Source: Alistipes indistinctus YIT 12060 (lineage in GTDB: Bacteria > Bacteroidota > Bacteroidia > Bacteroidales > Rikenellaceae). From it: a stretch of DNA of 64,000 nt. Position numbers and translations under genes: made by a program. The notes beneath the pieces are model-generated. The model did no database searches and had not been told where the DNA came from. It saw nothing but the letters and a program-made list of their open reading frames with translations. Below are positions 9,801 to 17,285 of the stretch, piece after piece (within the stretch, counting starts at the first letter, position 1; the number at the start of each line of letters is the position of its first letter). Where the stretch lies: contig NZ_CP102250.1 of NCBI RefSeq assembly GCF_025144995.1, positions 1,984,001 through 2,048,000 on the forward strand. Reading direction: 5' to 3'.

Positions 9801-10100
9801 CGCAACGATTATGAGCTGTTGAGGGCCCGCGACGGCGACGAGGCGGTGCGGCTGGTCGAGCAATACCGTTTCGTGGCGGTGCTGATGGATATGAAAATGC
9901 CGGTTATGGACGGTTTGGAAGCGACGCGCAAGATTAAGGCCGTGAATCCGACGCTGCCGGTGATCGCGGTGACCGCCTATGCCTACGATCATGACCGGGA
10001 GAAGGCGCTTCAGGCCGGTTGCAACGATTACATGACCAAGCCGATGGATGTGACCGAATTGAAACAAAAGTTGTCGGAGTTCGTCAAGGACAAGCATTGA
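6867..10100 (+). CDS. soluble PAS/GAF hybrid sensor histidine kinase
   Basis: 1077 aa with no signal peptide or membrane segment, so it senses cytoplasmic cues. Order: N-terminal PAS-like region (about 20-130), GAF domain (about 160-310), three PAS domains (about 325-445, 455-570 and 585-700), HisKA with His727 in ANMSHEIRTPLNA, HATPase (N-box LINNAIKFT; G2 HGTGLGLTI), then a C-terminal receiver with phosphoacceptor Asp1008 in VLMDMKMPVMDG and the Lys-Pro TKPMD. It lacks an Hpt or output domain, so phosphate must pass to a separate protein. The neighbouring exopolysaccharide locus encodes a stand-alone receiver that is a plausible but unproven partner. A large open frame on the opposite strand over this gene is a codon-bias shadow. 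Confidence 0.95.
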   Translation: MSKATVSEQELESLRRDAERFRNLQQVAHVGWWKADFTAREACFSEILADILQVGPEPVPFERCAELIHPDYRERVMHSLDMFPEVDFYDESFPVRSKVGDIWMHSQLASKETGPDGHLFAQGFMRYLSVQEAQHTRESASHMQLKELLTRQNNLSQSLLMLLKHSDEQDVITGLLENLLHQFDGDRTYIFEYDWAKQTHSCRYEVVRDGVTPEIDSLQDIPIDLTLWWSERLKENLPIILSDLDELPPEADGVKAVLAPQGIKSLMVVPLINREGTWGYIGVDIVGQYRIWNEADRQWFLSLANIISVCIELKRSEATIRKEKEYFRNIYMHMPLGYAKMRVAYDPQGKPADYLLEEYNPAVEQILHVQLTGMVGRSIREPGFLISEEIWTDLYETVTRRTVVSNKLYKVRNNRYFNAIVFSTDRDHCTALFSDVTESIRAQKESQRNEAKLQNLYKTIPVGIEIYDKDGVLLDLNDEDMRIFGIERKEDALGVSLFDNPNVSPEEREAMRRGQHIEFSMDYDFGKILSGGYYKSTHTEVRNLLARCTPLRDADGNIDQYVIIVVDNTESNRTYHRLRDIEYRFDYMAEMAQIGLCKWIPRLNSFTASEQWYSNVNTRGPIADIKDAYVKTHPDDFAKLKQFFDDAVAGRAQGFRDVLRVRNGNAWKWIRCTYRVKCEEGNDDIEVIGLNVDITELKQTELRLQEAKLKAEESDRMKSAFLANMSHEIRTPLNAIVGFSNLLIETEDPADKKEYVDIIQRNNEQLLQLISDILDLSKIEAGMVELSYTKIELNLLCQEVVSSYMADTEREVPIVFAGGCDDCYIISDRSKLVQVLSNLINNAIKFTQQGCITVGFRKLQKGIEFYVQDTGIGIVAENIQLIFNRFEKLNHFAHGTGLGLTICRNLVEKLDGTIGVESEPGIGSRFWFTVPYEPAGLHRAEDALLPPSHGLSQISPGKPVILVAEDTDSNFQVLSAILRNDYELLRARDGDEAVRLVEQYRFVAVLMDMKMPVMDGLEATRKIKAVNPTLPVIAVTAYAYDHDREKALQAGCNDYMTKPMDVTELKQKLSEFVKDKH

Positions 10101-10253
10101 CCGGATTTCCGGCACGGGCGCGAGTCCGCTTCGCAGGGTTATCCGCCCAGGACACGCCGTTGTTTCCGGAATATATGATGTTTCTTGTGCCAGTAGTTCC
10201 CTGGACATCCGGTATGTCTGAATATCTTTGTGCCCGGCCGATCCGATCGAAGT

Positions 10254-11441
10254 TCAGGCAGCCCGCTTCGCTTTTTCCCAGGCGCCTGTCTGCTGGCCGC
10301 GTCGCCGGCGCAGATAGGCGATGCCGCGCAGCACGTTCAGGTTCATAAAGAGGAAATAGTAGGGGACGAACAGCAACTTATTCTTGATTTTGCGTTGTGA
10401 GAGGCGGTAACCTTGCAGTGCGCAGCCGTAAAAAACCGCTTGCAGCAGCAGGATCGTACCGTAGAAAATCCGGTGCGGGCCGCCGGCGACCAGCGCGATA
10501 TTCAGCGGCACGAGTGCGAACAGCAGGATCGGTGTCACCGACCAGCGCAGTACGCGGTGCGAGAGGTATTGCCACCAGAGTATGCCGTAGCGCAATGGGT
10601 TGAGCAGCGGCGCGAGCCTGCCGATGGATTGCAGCCCTCCGGCCGCGATACGCACTTTGCGCTTGCCCTCTTCGGTCATGTCGGCCGAGGCCTCTTCGAG
10701 CGCGTAAGCGTTTTTGCAGTAAGCGATCCGGTAGCCCTGCATCGCGATGCGCATCGAGAGGATGAAATCGTCGAGCAGCGTATCGTCCGGCATCGCTACG
10801 AACAGTTCGCGGCGGATCGCGAACAGCTCTCCGGCGGCTCCGACGGCCGTATAGAGGCGGTCGTCCCACTCTTTGAGCTTCGATTCGTATTTCCAGTAGA
10901 TACCTTCGGTCGATGCGGCCGCTTGTTCACGGCTCTGTACGATCCTCTTTTCGCCTGCCACGCAGCCGACCTTCGAATCGCCGAAGGGCCGGATGATTTC
11001 GCGGATCGCTTCCGGGCCCAGCATCGTGTTCGCATCGGTGAAAACGACCAGGGGTGTCGTGACCAGTGGAACTCCCCGGTTCAGTGCGGCTGTTTTGCCG
11101 CGCCGTTCGGGAGCAAACAGCACCGTGACTTCCGGATATCCGGTCAGCAATTCGTTCGTGCGGTCGTTCGAACCGTCCGTCACCCAGACGATTTTCAGCC
11201 GGCCGGCCGGGTAGTCGAGCGCCCGGCAGTTCCGCATCTTGTCGGCGATGATCGCCTCTTCGTTGTACGCGGCGATAAGCAGTGTCACTTCGGGCAGCTC
11301 TTCGGGCAGTTCGATGCGTGTTCTTTTGCACAGCGCCTCTTTGACCCGTACCAGCAAGTAGAGGAAAATGCCGTAGCCTGCATAAGTATAAAAGACGATC
11401 GCCAGGGCAATCCAAAAGAGAATCTCAATGGTTTTCATCAT
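10254..11441 (-). CDS. membrane family 2 glycosyltransferase
   Basis: 395 aa. One N-terminal membrane helix (about 7-30), a GT2 catalytic domain, then three C-terminal helices (about 300-385). Visible motifs are LLIAAYNEE, VWVTDGSNDRT (nucleotide-sugar binding), VVFTDANTM (DxD-like) and DDTLLDDFILSMR (catalytic base region). This topology is that of processive or lipid-linked GT2 enzymes that add sugars at the inner face of the membrane. It is the last gene of the minus-strand exopolysaccharide set. The usual Q/RxxRW motif is not clear near QSIGRL, so processivity is uncertain. Confidence 0.9.
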   Translation of the reverse strand: MMKTIEILFWIALAIVFYTYAGYGIFLYLLVRVKEALCKRTRIELPEELPEVTLLIAAYNEEAIIADKMRNCRALDYPAGRLKIVWVTDGSNDRTNELLTGYPEVTVLFAPERRGKTAALNRGVPLVTTPLVVFTDANTMLGPEAIREIIRPFGDSKVGCVAGEKRIVQSREQAAASTEGIYWKYESKLKEWDDRLYTAVGAAGELFAIRRELFVAMPDDTLLDDFILSMRIAMQGYRIAYCKNAYALEEASADMTEEGKRKVRIAAGGLQSIGRLAPLLNPLRYGILWWQYLSHRVLRWSVTPILLFALVPLNIALVAGGPHRIFYGTILLLQAVFYGCALQGYRLSQRKIKNKLLFVPYYFLFMNLNVLRGIAYLRRRRGQQTGAWEKAKRAA

Positions 11442-11572
11442 GCGTACGTTTGAGGGGTTCGGGGTTGTGTAATGGGGGGCCGGGCGGCTTGTGCCGGGAG
11501 GTTTGTCGCAGTTTTCATAAGTTTATAGCGGTAGTTATCACGTTATATGAGGTCAACTTGTTGCCGGGCCGT

Positions 11573-12703
11573 TTATTCCAGCCTCTCGATCTGGTCGAGT
11601 ACCTTGCGCATCTGCACGTCCCACGAGAGGGTATCCTCGATACTTGCGCGGATATGGGCCGGGTCGCGGTCCACGCCGTCGAGGAAATGTAGCAAGGCAT
11701 CTATGTCGATCGGGGATTCGTCGGCCGGGGCTTTCAGCACGTAAGGCATTGCATCGAAATCGCTGTCGTTCTCGGAGTAGACGAACGGAATGCCCCGTGC
11801 TGCGTATTCGCGGTTTTTCAGTGTTTTGATGTGTGTAATCCCGTTGCGGTGCCGCCCGAGGCTGGCTATGCCGAGGTCGGCCTCCTCGAAGGCGCGGTCG
11901 AGCGCTTCGCCCCAGAGCGGGCCGTGGAGAACCACCCGTTCTTCCATACCCTGTTCGCGGACCTGTTCGCGCAGTTCGGGCACGGTGAACCGGCTCCCGC
12001 CGCCGACGATGTGGAAGATCACCTCCTTTTCGTGCGGACGGCGGTAATAATCCGCCAGCCCGGCTACCACGCGGTCGAAGCCGTGCCAGAAATGGATGTC
12101 GGCGACGCCGAGCAGGTGCACCGTGTTCGAGGTGTCGTTCACGTTCGTTTTGAGCGGGATGTGTGCGAAGTCGATCCCGTTCGAGATGCGGATGGTCGGA
12201 CGTCCGAAAATCGTATCGTACTGCGAGAAGGTGACGATCCGGTCGACCTGGCGTGCGAGCGCATTGCGGAAACATTTGTCCACCGAGAGCACCAGCTTGG
12301 TTTTGCGCGATGCGCGTGCGTATTCGGGGTCGTACGGGAAAGTGGGAATTTCCATCACGATCCGCACACCGAGTTTTTTCAGGTGCGCGAACCACCGGAT
12401 CAGCGCCGGATTCGCATTGTGGTCGAAGCGCACGTACAGGAACCGGACTCCTTCCCGGCGGATGTAGTCGGTCACCGAGCGGTAGCTGAACCGTTTTTTG
12501 AGCTTGGCGCGGAGCCCGTGCCCGAAGTTTTCGAGCGTTTCTCCGTCGAGTATCCGCCTGTGGCTGCCGTCCGCCCCCACTTCGAGCGAACAGAGGCGCA
12601 GTTCGGCGCCGCAGCGCCGCAGTGCGTCGCACTGGTAGAAAATCTTTTTACTGATGCCGTTGTGGGCGGCGAATCCGTGGAAGACGATGAAAAGTCCTTT
12701 CAT
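11573..12703 (-). CDS. GT-B glycosyltransferase (family 4-like)
   Basis: 376 aa, soluble or peripheral. The N-terminal half starts GLFIVFHGFAAHNG, a glycine-rich donor/acceptor loop. The C-terminal Rossmann domain begins near the linker IRISNGIDF, typical of GT4 enzymes, with HFWHGFDRVV and LHGPLWGE later. The usual ExxGxxxxE pair is not obvious (the region reads KNREYAARGIPFVYSE), so the retaining mechanism rests on the fold only. Substrate unknown. It lies 21 bp downstream of the acyltransferase gene in the same operon. Confidence 0.82.
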   Translation of the reverse strand: MKGLFIVFHGFAAHNGISKKIFYQCDALRRCGAELRLCSLEVGADGSHRRILDGETLENFGHGLRAKLKKRFSYRSVTDYIRREGVRFLYVRFDHNANPALIRWFAHLKKLGVRIVMEIPTFPYDPEYARASRKTKLVLSVDKCFRNALARQVDRIVTFSQYDTIFGRPTIRISNGIDFAHIPLKTNVNDTSNTVHLLGVADIHFWHGFDRVVAGLADYYRRPHEKEVIFHIVGGGSRFTVPELREQVREQGMEERVVLHGPLWGEALDRAFEEADLGIASLGRHRNGITHIKTLKNREYAARGIPFVYSENDSDFDAMPYVLKAPADESPIDIDALLHFLDGVDRDPAHIRASIEDTLSWDVQMRKVLDQIERLE

Positions 12704-12724
12704 GGCGGTCGGTATTTCAGGCTG

Positions 12725-13807
12725 CTAGCGGCCGGTCAGGGTTTTCAGCAGCGATGGAGTATGGCGGTTGAGCAGGCGGTACAGGCCCACGGCGATTGCA
12801 ATGACCACCAACGGGATAAGGATGTAGATGACGGTCAGCGAGAAGTCGGAGGGTGTGCCGGAGAGTTTCATCGCGATGCGCTTGAGCAGCGTGAGCATCG
12901 GATCGTGCAGTGCGAACAGGAAAAACCCCATCCCCCGCAGTCCCGGGTAGTTCCGGGCGCGGATGCTGTGGGGCGTTTCCCGTCGTTCCCTGGCCGTTAC
13001 GAAACGTACCGACAGGTTCGTGCCGACGATGATTCCGAGCGTGAATACGACCCTGTCGAGCGGAACGAGCCCGTTGTCCCGGAAAATCATGTGTACGGTC
13101 ATCAAGGCGATGTAAAGCAGCAGTGTCGTTGTCGCAAAACGGCTGAACATCGACAGAAAATCCGTGTGGCGGAGACTGAAGCATGCTCCTGCGGTGAAGA
13201 AAGCGAGGCTTTCGATCAGGAAAGCCTGTCCGGGTGTGGCGAGCCACACTCCCCACAGCGCTGCGGCTCCCCACCAGCCGAATCCGCGCACGAACAGCCT
13301 GATCGCGGGGGAGAGCAACGCCAGCAGGATCAGGTTGCGGATGTACCAGAACTGGTGCAGGATCGGTGTGCCGTTGCCGCCTCTCCACTCTCCGCTGTCC
13401 CAGAATGCCTGAAGGAAATTGACGAACGAATATTCGCTGACGGGGGGATTCACGCCCGAAAAATATTTGCTCAGCGCGGGGATTTGTTCCACCCCGAAAT
13501 AGAGGGCCAGGATGAGCGCATTCCAAAGCAGGTAAGGGACGATGAGCCGTTTGGAGGTTTTGCGGAGTTTCGTCTTGTAAGGTTTCGGGTGCAGGAAAAA
13601 GAGGAAGCCCGAAATGAAAAAGAGCGCCGGTACGGCTGTTTGGGCGATCTCCAGCGAGCAGACGAAACTCACCAGTCGGTAGACCGGGAAGTCGCCCGCG
13701 CTGAAATCGCTGCGCGTCGAAGTGTAGGCGTGCAACACGACGACCAGCAGGATCATCGCAAAACGCATCACATCGATGCTGCGGGATTGTAGACCGTTCA
13801 CCCGCAT
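12725..13807 (-). CDS. acyltransferase family 3 membrane protein
   Basis: 360 aa with about ten hydrophobic segments over its whole length. The first helix ends with VVVLHAYTS, whose His is the conserved family residue. PVYRLVSF and ALFFISGFLFF match the next two conserved blocks. Such enzymes transfer acetyl or succinyl groups to sugars across the membrane, so it probably decorates the exopolysaccharide. It begins 4 bp after the flippase stop codon, so translation is probably coupled. The transferred acyl group cannot be told from sequence. Confidence 0.88.
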   Translation of the reverse strand: MRVNGLQSRSIDVMRFAMILLVVVLHAYTSTRSDFSAGDFPVYRLVSFVCSLEIAQTAVPALFFISGFLFFLHPKPYKTKLRKTSKRLIVPYLLWNALILALYFGVEQIPALSKYFSGVNPPVSEYSFVNFLQAFWDSGEWRGGNGTPILHQFWYIRNLILLALLSPAIRLFVRGFGWWGAAALWGVWLATPGQAFLIESLAFFTAGACFSLRHTDFLSMFSRFATTTLLLYIALMTVHMIFRDNGLVPLDRVVFTLGIIVGTNLSVRFVTARERRETPHSIRARNYPGLRGMGFFLFALHDPMLTLLKRIAMKLSGTPSDFSLTVIYILIPLVVIAIAVGLYRLLNRHTPSLLKTLTGR

Positions 13808-13811
13808 GGCC

Positions 13812-15344
13812 TCAACGCTTGAAAAATTTGCCCGACAAGGCCGAGAGCCTGCCGAGGATATTGAATTCTTCGGTCAGCTGCAGGTAGCCGCCCCAGATTA
13901 CCAGGGACAGGACGCCTTTGGCGATCAGCGTGAAGAACAGTTCCCGGGCGGGTAATATCCGGTCGAATCCCCACAGGATACTCCACAGCAGGACCCCGAG
14001 CAGCAGCGGTGAAGCGAGTTTCCGCCAGAACGGACCCCAGGGCAGGCGGAACGTGCGGTAATACATCAGCCAGTAGGCCTGCACGAAATTGACCGAGAAT
14101 GAAATGCAAATGCACCAGGCTACTGCGTCGAGCGAACGGAATCCGAAAATACCGAGGCAAATCCCGCCTGCGTTGAGCAGCGCCGAAAGCAATCCGCTCA
14201 GGAACAGGATATGTGTCGATCCCGCCGCCTGGAAGATCGACCCGGAGGTGGACATCACCACCTGTACGCCTACCGACAGTGCGAGGATGCGGAATACCGG
14301 CACCGACGCTTCCCACTGCGAACCGAAAATCAGCAGGATCAGCTCCGGGGCCGTGAAGTAGAGGACGGCCGCCAGCGGAAAGCCGATCCAGGCCAGCACG
14401 CGCACCACTTTGAGGTAGGATTCCGAAAGCTTGCGCAGGTCGTGCTGGAAGTCGGAGAAAATGGGGTGCATCACCGGCGAAATAATGTTGGTGATGTTTT
14501 GCAGCGGCAGCATCATCAGCCGGTACGATTTTTCGTAGAAGCCCAGCGGACTCATGCCCATGTATTTGCCTATCAGTAGTTTGTCCAGGTTCCGCGTGAA
14601 GTAGTTGATCACGTTGAACGAGAACTGGTAGGCCGAGAAGGCGAAGATCGTGCGCAACGGTTGCAGGCCTGCCGTCCAGCGTACCCGTAGCGGATGTTCC
14701 CGCAGGTTGACGATGAATAGCACGATACTCGATACGATCGGGTTGATCAGCAGTGCGTAGATACCGGCGCCCGAAAGGGCCGCAATCACTGCGATGGTTC
14801 CGACCGATCCTTGGACACAGAGGTTGCGCATTGCGATGAATCTGAACCGTTTCTGTTTGTAAAGCAATGCGTTGGGGACGATGTTCATCGCTGCGAAAAG
14901 CAGGTTGACCGACAGAAACTGGCAGATGCGTACCAGCTGGGGCGAGTCGTAATAGGAGGCGATCAGCCACGAACTGCCGAAAAAGAGCAGCGATACGGCC
15001 AATCCCGACCAAATCGTGAACGAAAAGATGCCGTTGAGCTCCTCGCCGGTCAGTTTCTTGTATTGAATGATCGCCGGGGCGATGCCCAGGTCGCTGAAGA
15101 TGCTGAAAAAGGTGATGATAACGGTAGCCACCGCGACGATACCGAAATCCGAAGGCGACAGCAGGCGCGCCAGCACACCGGAGACCGCCAGCGAGATGAC
15201 GATACCCGCGTATTTGGCGATCGCGATGTAAAAGACGCCCGACGTGAGTTGTTTGCGGACGGTATGTTGGTCCGGGCTCTTCGGTTGGGGCGTTTGATCG
15301 TGCGGTTCGGGAGGCACAGGGGCCGGTTGTTGTGCTGTTGTCAT
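13812..15344 (-). CDS. polysaccharide flippase (MOP superfamily, Wzx/WzxC-like)
   Basis: 510 aa with about 12-14 predicted membrane helices and a Pro-rich cytoplasmic N-terminus (about 1-30). The first helices (SGVFYIAIAKYAGIVISL and GVLARLLSPSDFGIVAVA) carry the family's conserved R-L-L-SP-DFG pattern, common in WzxC-type translocases that flip lipid-linked repeat units. The start codon overlaps the stop of the upstream glycosyltransferase by 4 bases (ATGA), showing translational coupling. It is the only flippase in this exopolysaccharide locus. Confidence 0.9.
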   Translation of the reverse strand: MTTAQQPAPVPPEPHDQTPQPKSPDQHTVRKQLTSGVFYIAIAKYAGIVISLAVSGVLARLLSPSDFGIVAVATVIITFFSIFSDLGIAPAIIQYKKLTGEELNGIFSFTIWSGLAVSLLFFGSSWLIASYYDSPQLVRICQFLSVNLLFAAMNIVPNALLYKQKRFRFIAMRNLCVQGSVGTIAVIAALSGAGIYALLINPIVSSIVLFIVNLREHPLRVRWTAGLQPLRTIFAFSAYQFSFNVINYFTRNLDKLLIGKYMGMSPLGFYEKSYRLMMLPLQNITNIISPVMHPIFSDFQHDLRKLSESYLKVVRVLAWIGFPLAAVLYFTAPELILLIFGSQWEASVPVFRILALSVGVQVVMSTSGSIFQAAGSTHILFLSGLLSALLNAGGICLGIFGFRSLDAVAWCICISFSVNFVQAYWLMYYRTFRLPWGPFWRKLASPLLLGVLLWSILWGFDRILPARELFFTLIAKGVLSLVIWGGYLQLTEEFNILGRLSALSGKFFKR

Positions 15345-16246
15345 AGCCAGTGTGCCCCTCGCGAGGCATTCGTGTGTTTGCTTTTAAGAATTTCGTTGCG
15401 GCGGCGCAGCAGGGTCCGGTAAGCCTTCAGGATTTCCGATGCGCTTTTCCCGTCACCCCTCAGCAGGTAATAGGGAACGCGCGCGAGCGTTGCCGCTTGC
15501 CGGCGCAGTGTCCGGCGCGTCGCCTGCCACGGCGAGAAGCGCGGGTCGGCGTAGGTGATCAGCAGGTAGCGTCCGACCCACGCGTTGCGGAGCGGCCGGG
15601 CCGCCGATTTGCGGTCGTGGCAGACGAGGGCCTGCGGTACGACGCGGATCGTGAGCGATTGGTGGAGTACCCGCTGGCAGTAGTTGTTATCTTCGCCGTA
15701 GTGGAGGAATAGCGGATCGAATCCGCCGACCACCTCGATCGTCCGCAGCGGCAGGAGCCATGCGGCGGCGTTGATGAAGCGCGCTTCGCGCGGGGAGGTC
15801 AGTCCCCCGAGCAGCAGCCCGTCGTCCCGTGTCGCCGCAGCGTCGCCGAACAGGTAGCGTTTGAACGCTTCGTCCATGCGTTCGGCCGAGCCGTCGAGGT
15901 GGACGGGGCTCAGGATGCCCGAACGGTCGTCTTCGGCCCCGAGCAGGCGTTCGACGGTATCGGGGTAGATCCAGGCATCCTGGTTGAGCAGGAAAAAATG
16001 GGTCGCACCCTGCCCGAGGGCATAACGGATCCCGGCGTTGTTGCCGCGTCCGAACCCGAGGTTCTCGTCGCTGCGGATCAGGTGCACTTCGGGAAAACGT
16101 TCCGCGATTCGCTGCGGCGTTCCGTCCGTGGAGCCGTTGTCGACGACCACCGTATGCAGCGGTACGGTCGATCCGCGCAGCGAACCGAAGCATGCGTCCG
16201 CCCACCGCATTCCGTTGTAGGTGACAATGATGGTATAAATGTTCAC
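15341..16246 (-). CDS. family 2 glycosyltransferase (GTG start)
   Basis: 301 aa. I chose a GTG start that gives (M)NIYTIIVTYNG, because a GT2 enzyme begins its Rossmann fold at this point. The longer in-frame extension is Arg/Ser-rich shadow sequence of the acyltransferase upstream. Motifs are VVVDNGSTDGT, DENLGFGRGNNAGI and FLLNQDAW (DxD-like), which resemble rhamnosyltransferases of this family. No membrane segment, so it acts at the cytoplasmic face. It overlaps the flippase gene by 4 bp. Confidence 0.88.
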   Translation of the reverse strand: MNIYTIIVTYNGMRWADACFGSLRGSTVPLHTVVVDNGSTDGTPQRIAERFPEVHLIRSDENLGFGRGNNAGIRYALGQGATHFFLLNQDAWIYPDTVERLLGAEDDRSGILSPVHLDGSAERMDEAFKRYLFGDAAATRDDGLLLGGLTSPREARFINAAAWLLPLRTIEVVGGFDPLFLHYGEDNNYCQRVLHQSLTIRVVPQALVCHDRKSAARPLRNAWVGRYLLITYADPRFSPWQATRRTLRRQAATLARVPYYLLRGDGKSASEILKAYRTLLRRRNEILKSKHTNASRGAHWL

Positions 16247-16274
16247 GTTCGGGGAAATCACAGCCGGAATGGAT

Positions 16275-16958
16275 TTATGGTTCGGTTGCGCCGCTGTTAC
16301 AGCTGTTATCGTTGTCGTCCTGCCGCCGGATGCCTTCCTGCGGATTCCGGGTTTTGACCCATACCCCCAGCGCATCGTCGTAGCGTTTGATGACTCGGGC
16401 CGGATTGCCCACCGCCACGCTGAAAGAGGGAATATCCTTGGTGACGACGCTGCCTGCGCCCACCTGCACGCGCTCGCCGATATGCACGCCGGCCACGACA
16501 ACCGAGTTCGCCCCGATGTGCGATTCGTTGCCGATTACCACCTCTTTCAGGTCGAGCGGCTGTTCGTTAGAATCCCGGGTGCCGTCGCTATATCCGTGGT
16601 TGAAGCCCGAGATGAAGACGTGCTGGCCCAATCCCACGCGGTCGCCCAGCCGGACGGGGCCGATCACTACCGAGCCGATACCGATGCGCGCGCCGTCGCC
16701 GATCAGTACGTCGCCCGCGCCGTTGTTGACCGTGGTAAAATCTTCGATCAGCGCATCGCGGCCTACTTCGAAACGGCGCCACGGAAAAACATCGATGCGC
16801 GAGCGCCGCCGCCGGATGATCGCACCCCGTCCGCGTTTGTGTACGAACGGGTTGACGAACCATTTGACCCACAGACGGGGTCGAGGATTCTTGTGCGAAG
16901 TAATCAGGCCGATGATAAATCGTTTCAGGGCAGGATTTCCTTTGATTTTGTCGATCAT
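16275..16958 (-). CDS. hexapeptide-repeat acyltransferase
   Basis: 227 aa. The middle (about 55-200) is made of left-handed beta-helix hexapeptide repeats: IGDGARIGIGSVVIG, LGDRVGLGQHVFISG, IGNESHIGANSVVVAG and VGAGSVVTKDI. The loop FNHGYSDG contains the likely catalytic His. This is the layout of trimeric WbbJ/Maa-type O-acetyltransferases that use acetyl-CoA. A basic N-terminus (IIRRRRSRID) precedes it. It is the first gene of the lower minus-strand group and has its own promoter element, so it probably acetylates the exopolysaccharide or a precursor. Confidence 0.87.
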   Translation of the reverse strand: MIDKIKGNPALKRFIIGLITSHKNPRPRLWVKWFVNPFVHKRGRGAIIRRRRSRIDVFPWRRFEVGRDALIEDFTTVNNGAGDVLIGDGARIGIGSVVIGPVRLGDRVGLGQHVFISGFNHGYSDGTRDSNEQPLDLKEVVIGNESHIGANSVVVAGVHIGERVQVGAGSVVTKDIPSFSVAVGNPARVIKRYDDALGVWVKTRNPQEGIRRQDDNDNSCNSGATEP

Positions 16959-17035
16959 GTGCGGTTACTGACAGGGAGGATTATTGCTATACCGGATGTG
17001 CCGGATCGAGACGATAAATATTTTTTATTTTACAC

Positions 17036-17043
17036 AAATATAG
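17036..17043 (-). promoter_or_regulatory. putative -7 element (TATATTTG) for the lower exopolysaccharide operon
   Basis: The minus strand reads TATATTTG about 78 bp ahead of the acyltransferase start. Confidence 0.5.
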
Positions 17044-17169
17044 ACAAGTTTCGCTATCCCGGCAATTTGTTTTCGGAAATATCATATCATATTGATCTTA
17101 TGTTGTTTCTTTTTCCGGAAAACATCTGTTCTTTTGTATTTAGTGTCATGATTTTGTGATTAAATGTAG

Positions 17170-17177
17170 TATTTTTG
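17170..17177 (+). promoter_or_regulatory. putative -7 element (TATTTTTG) for the LruC gene pair
   Basis: TATTTTTG fits TAnnTTTG about 109 bp ahead of the first LruC gene. It also argues against the upstream in-frame start at 17175, which would lie inside it. Confidence 0.5.
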
Positions 17178-17285
17178 TCGCAAAGCGGATTCCGCTCGGC
17201 GTGTGACTGTACGGCTCTAAGCGTTTGGAAAACGAAGCCGGAACACGGAACGGATCGGCCGCTTCCCGAACTTAATAGAATCAGG

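Larger units (their letters stand above)
16959..17285. other. divergent promoter region
   Basis: An AT-rich 327-bp gap between the divergent acyltransferase and LruC genes. It holds one TAnnTTTG element for each direction and no other visible feature. Confidence 0.5.

Noticed and set aside
6771-10208. A 1145-codon open frame on the minus strand opposite the hybrid kinase
   Set aside because: It lacks any domain pattern and is rich in His, Arg and Gln as expected from the complement of GC-rich codons. The plus strand encodes a complete kinase.
11831-13792. A 653-codon plus-strand frame across the acyltransferase and glycosyltransferase genes
   Set aside because: It spans two real minus-strand genes, is rich in Glu, Gln and Arg, and has no family blocks.
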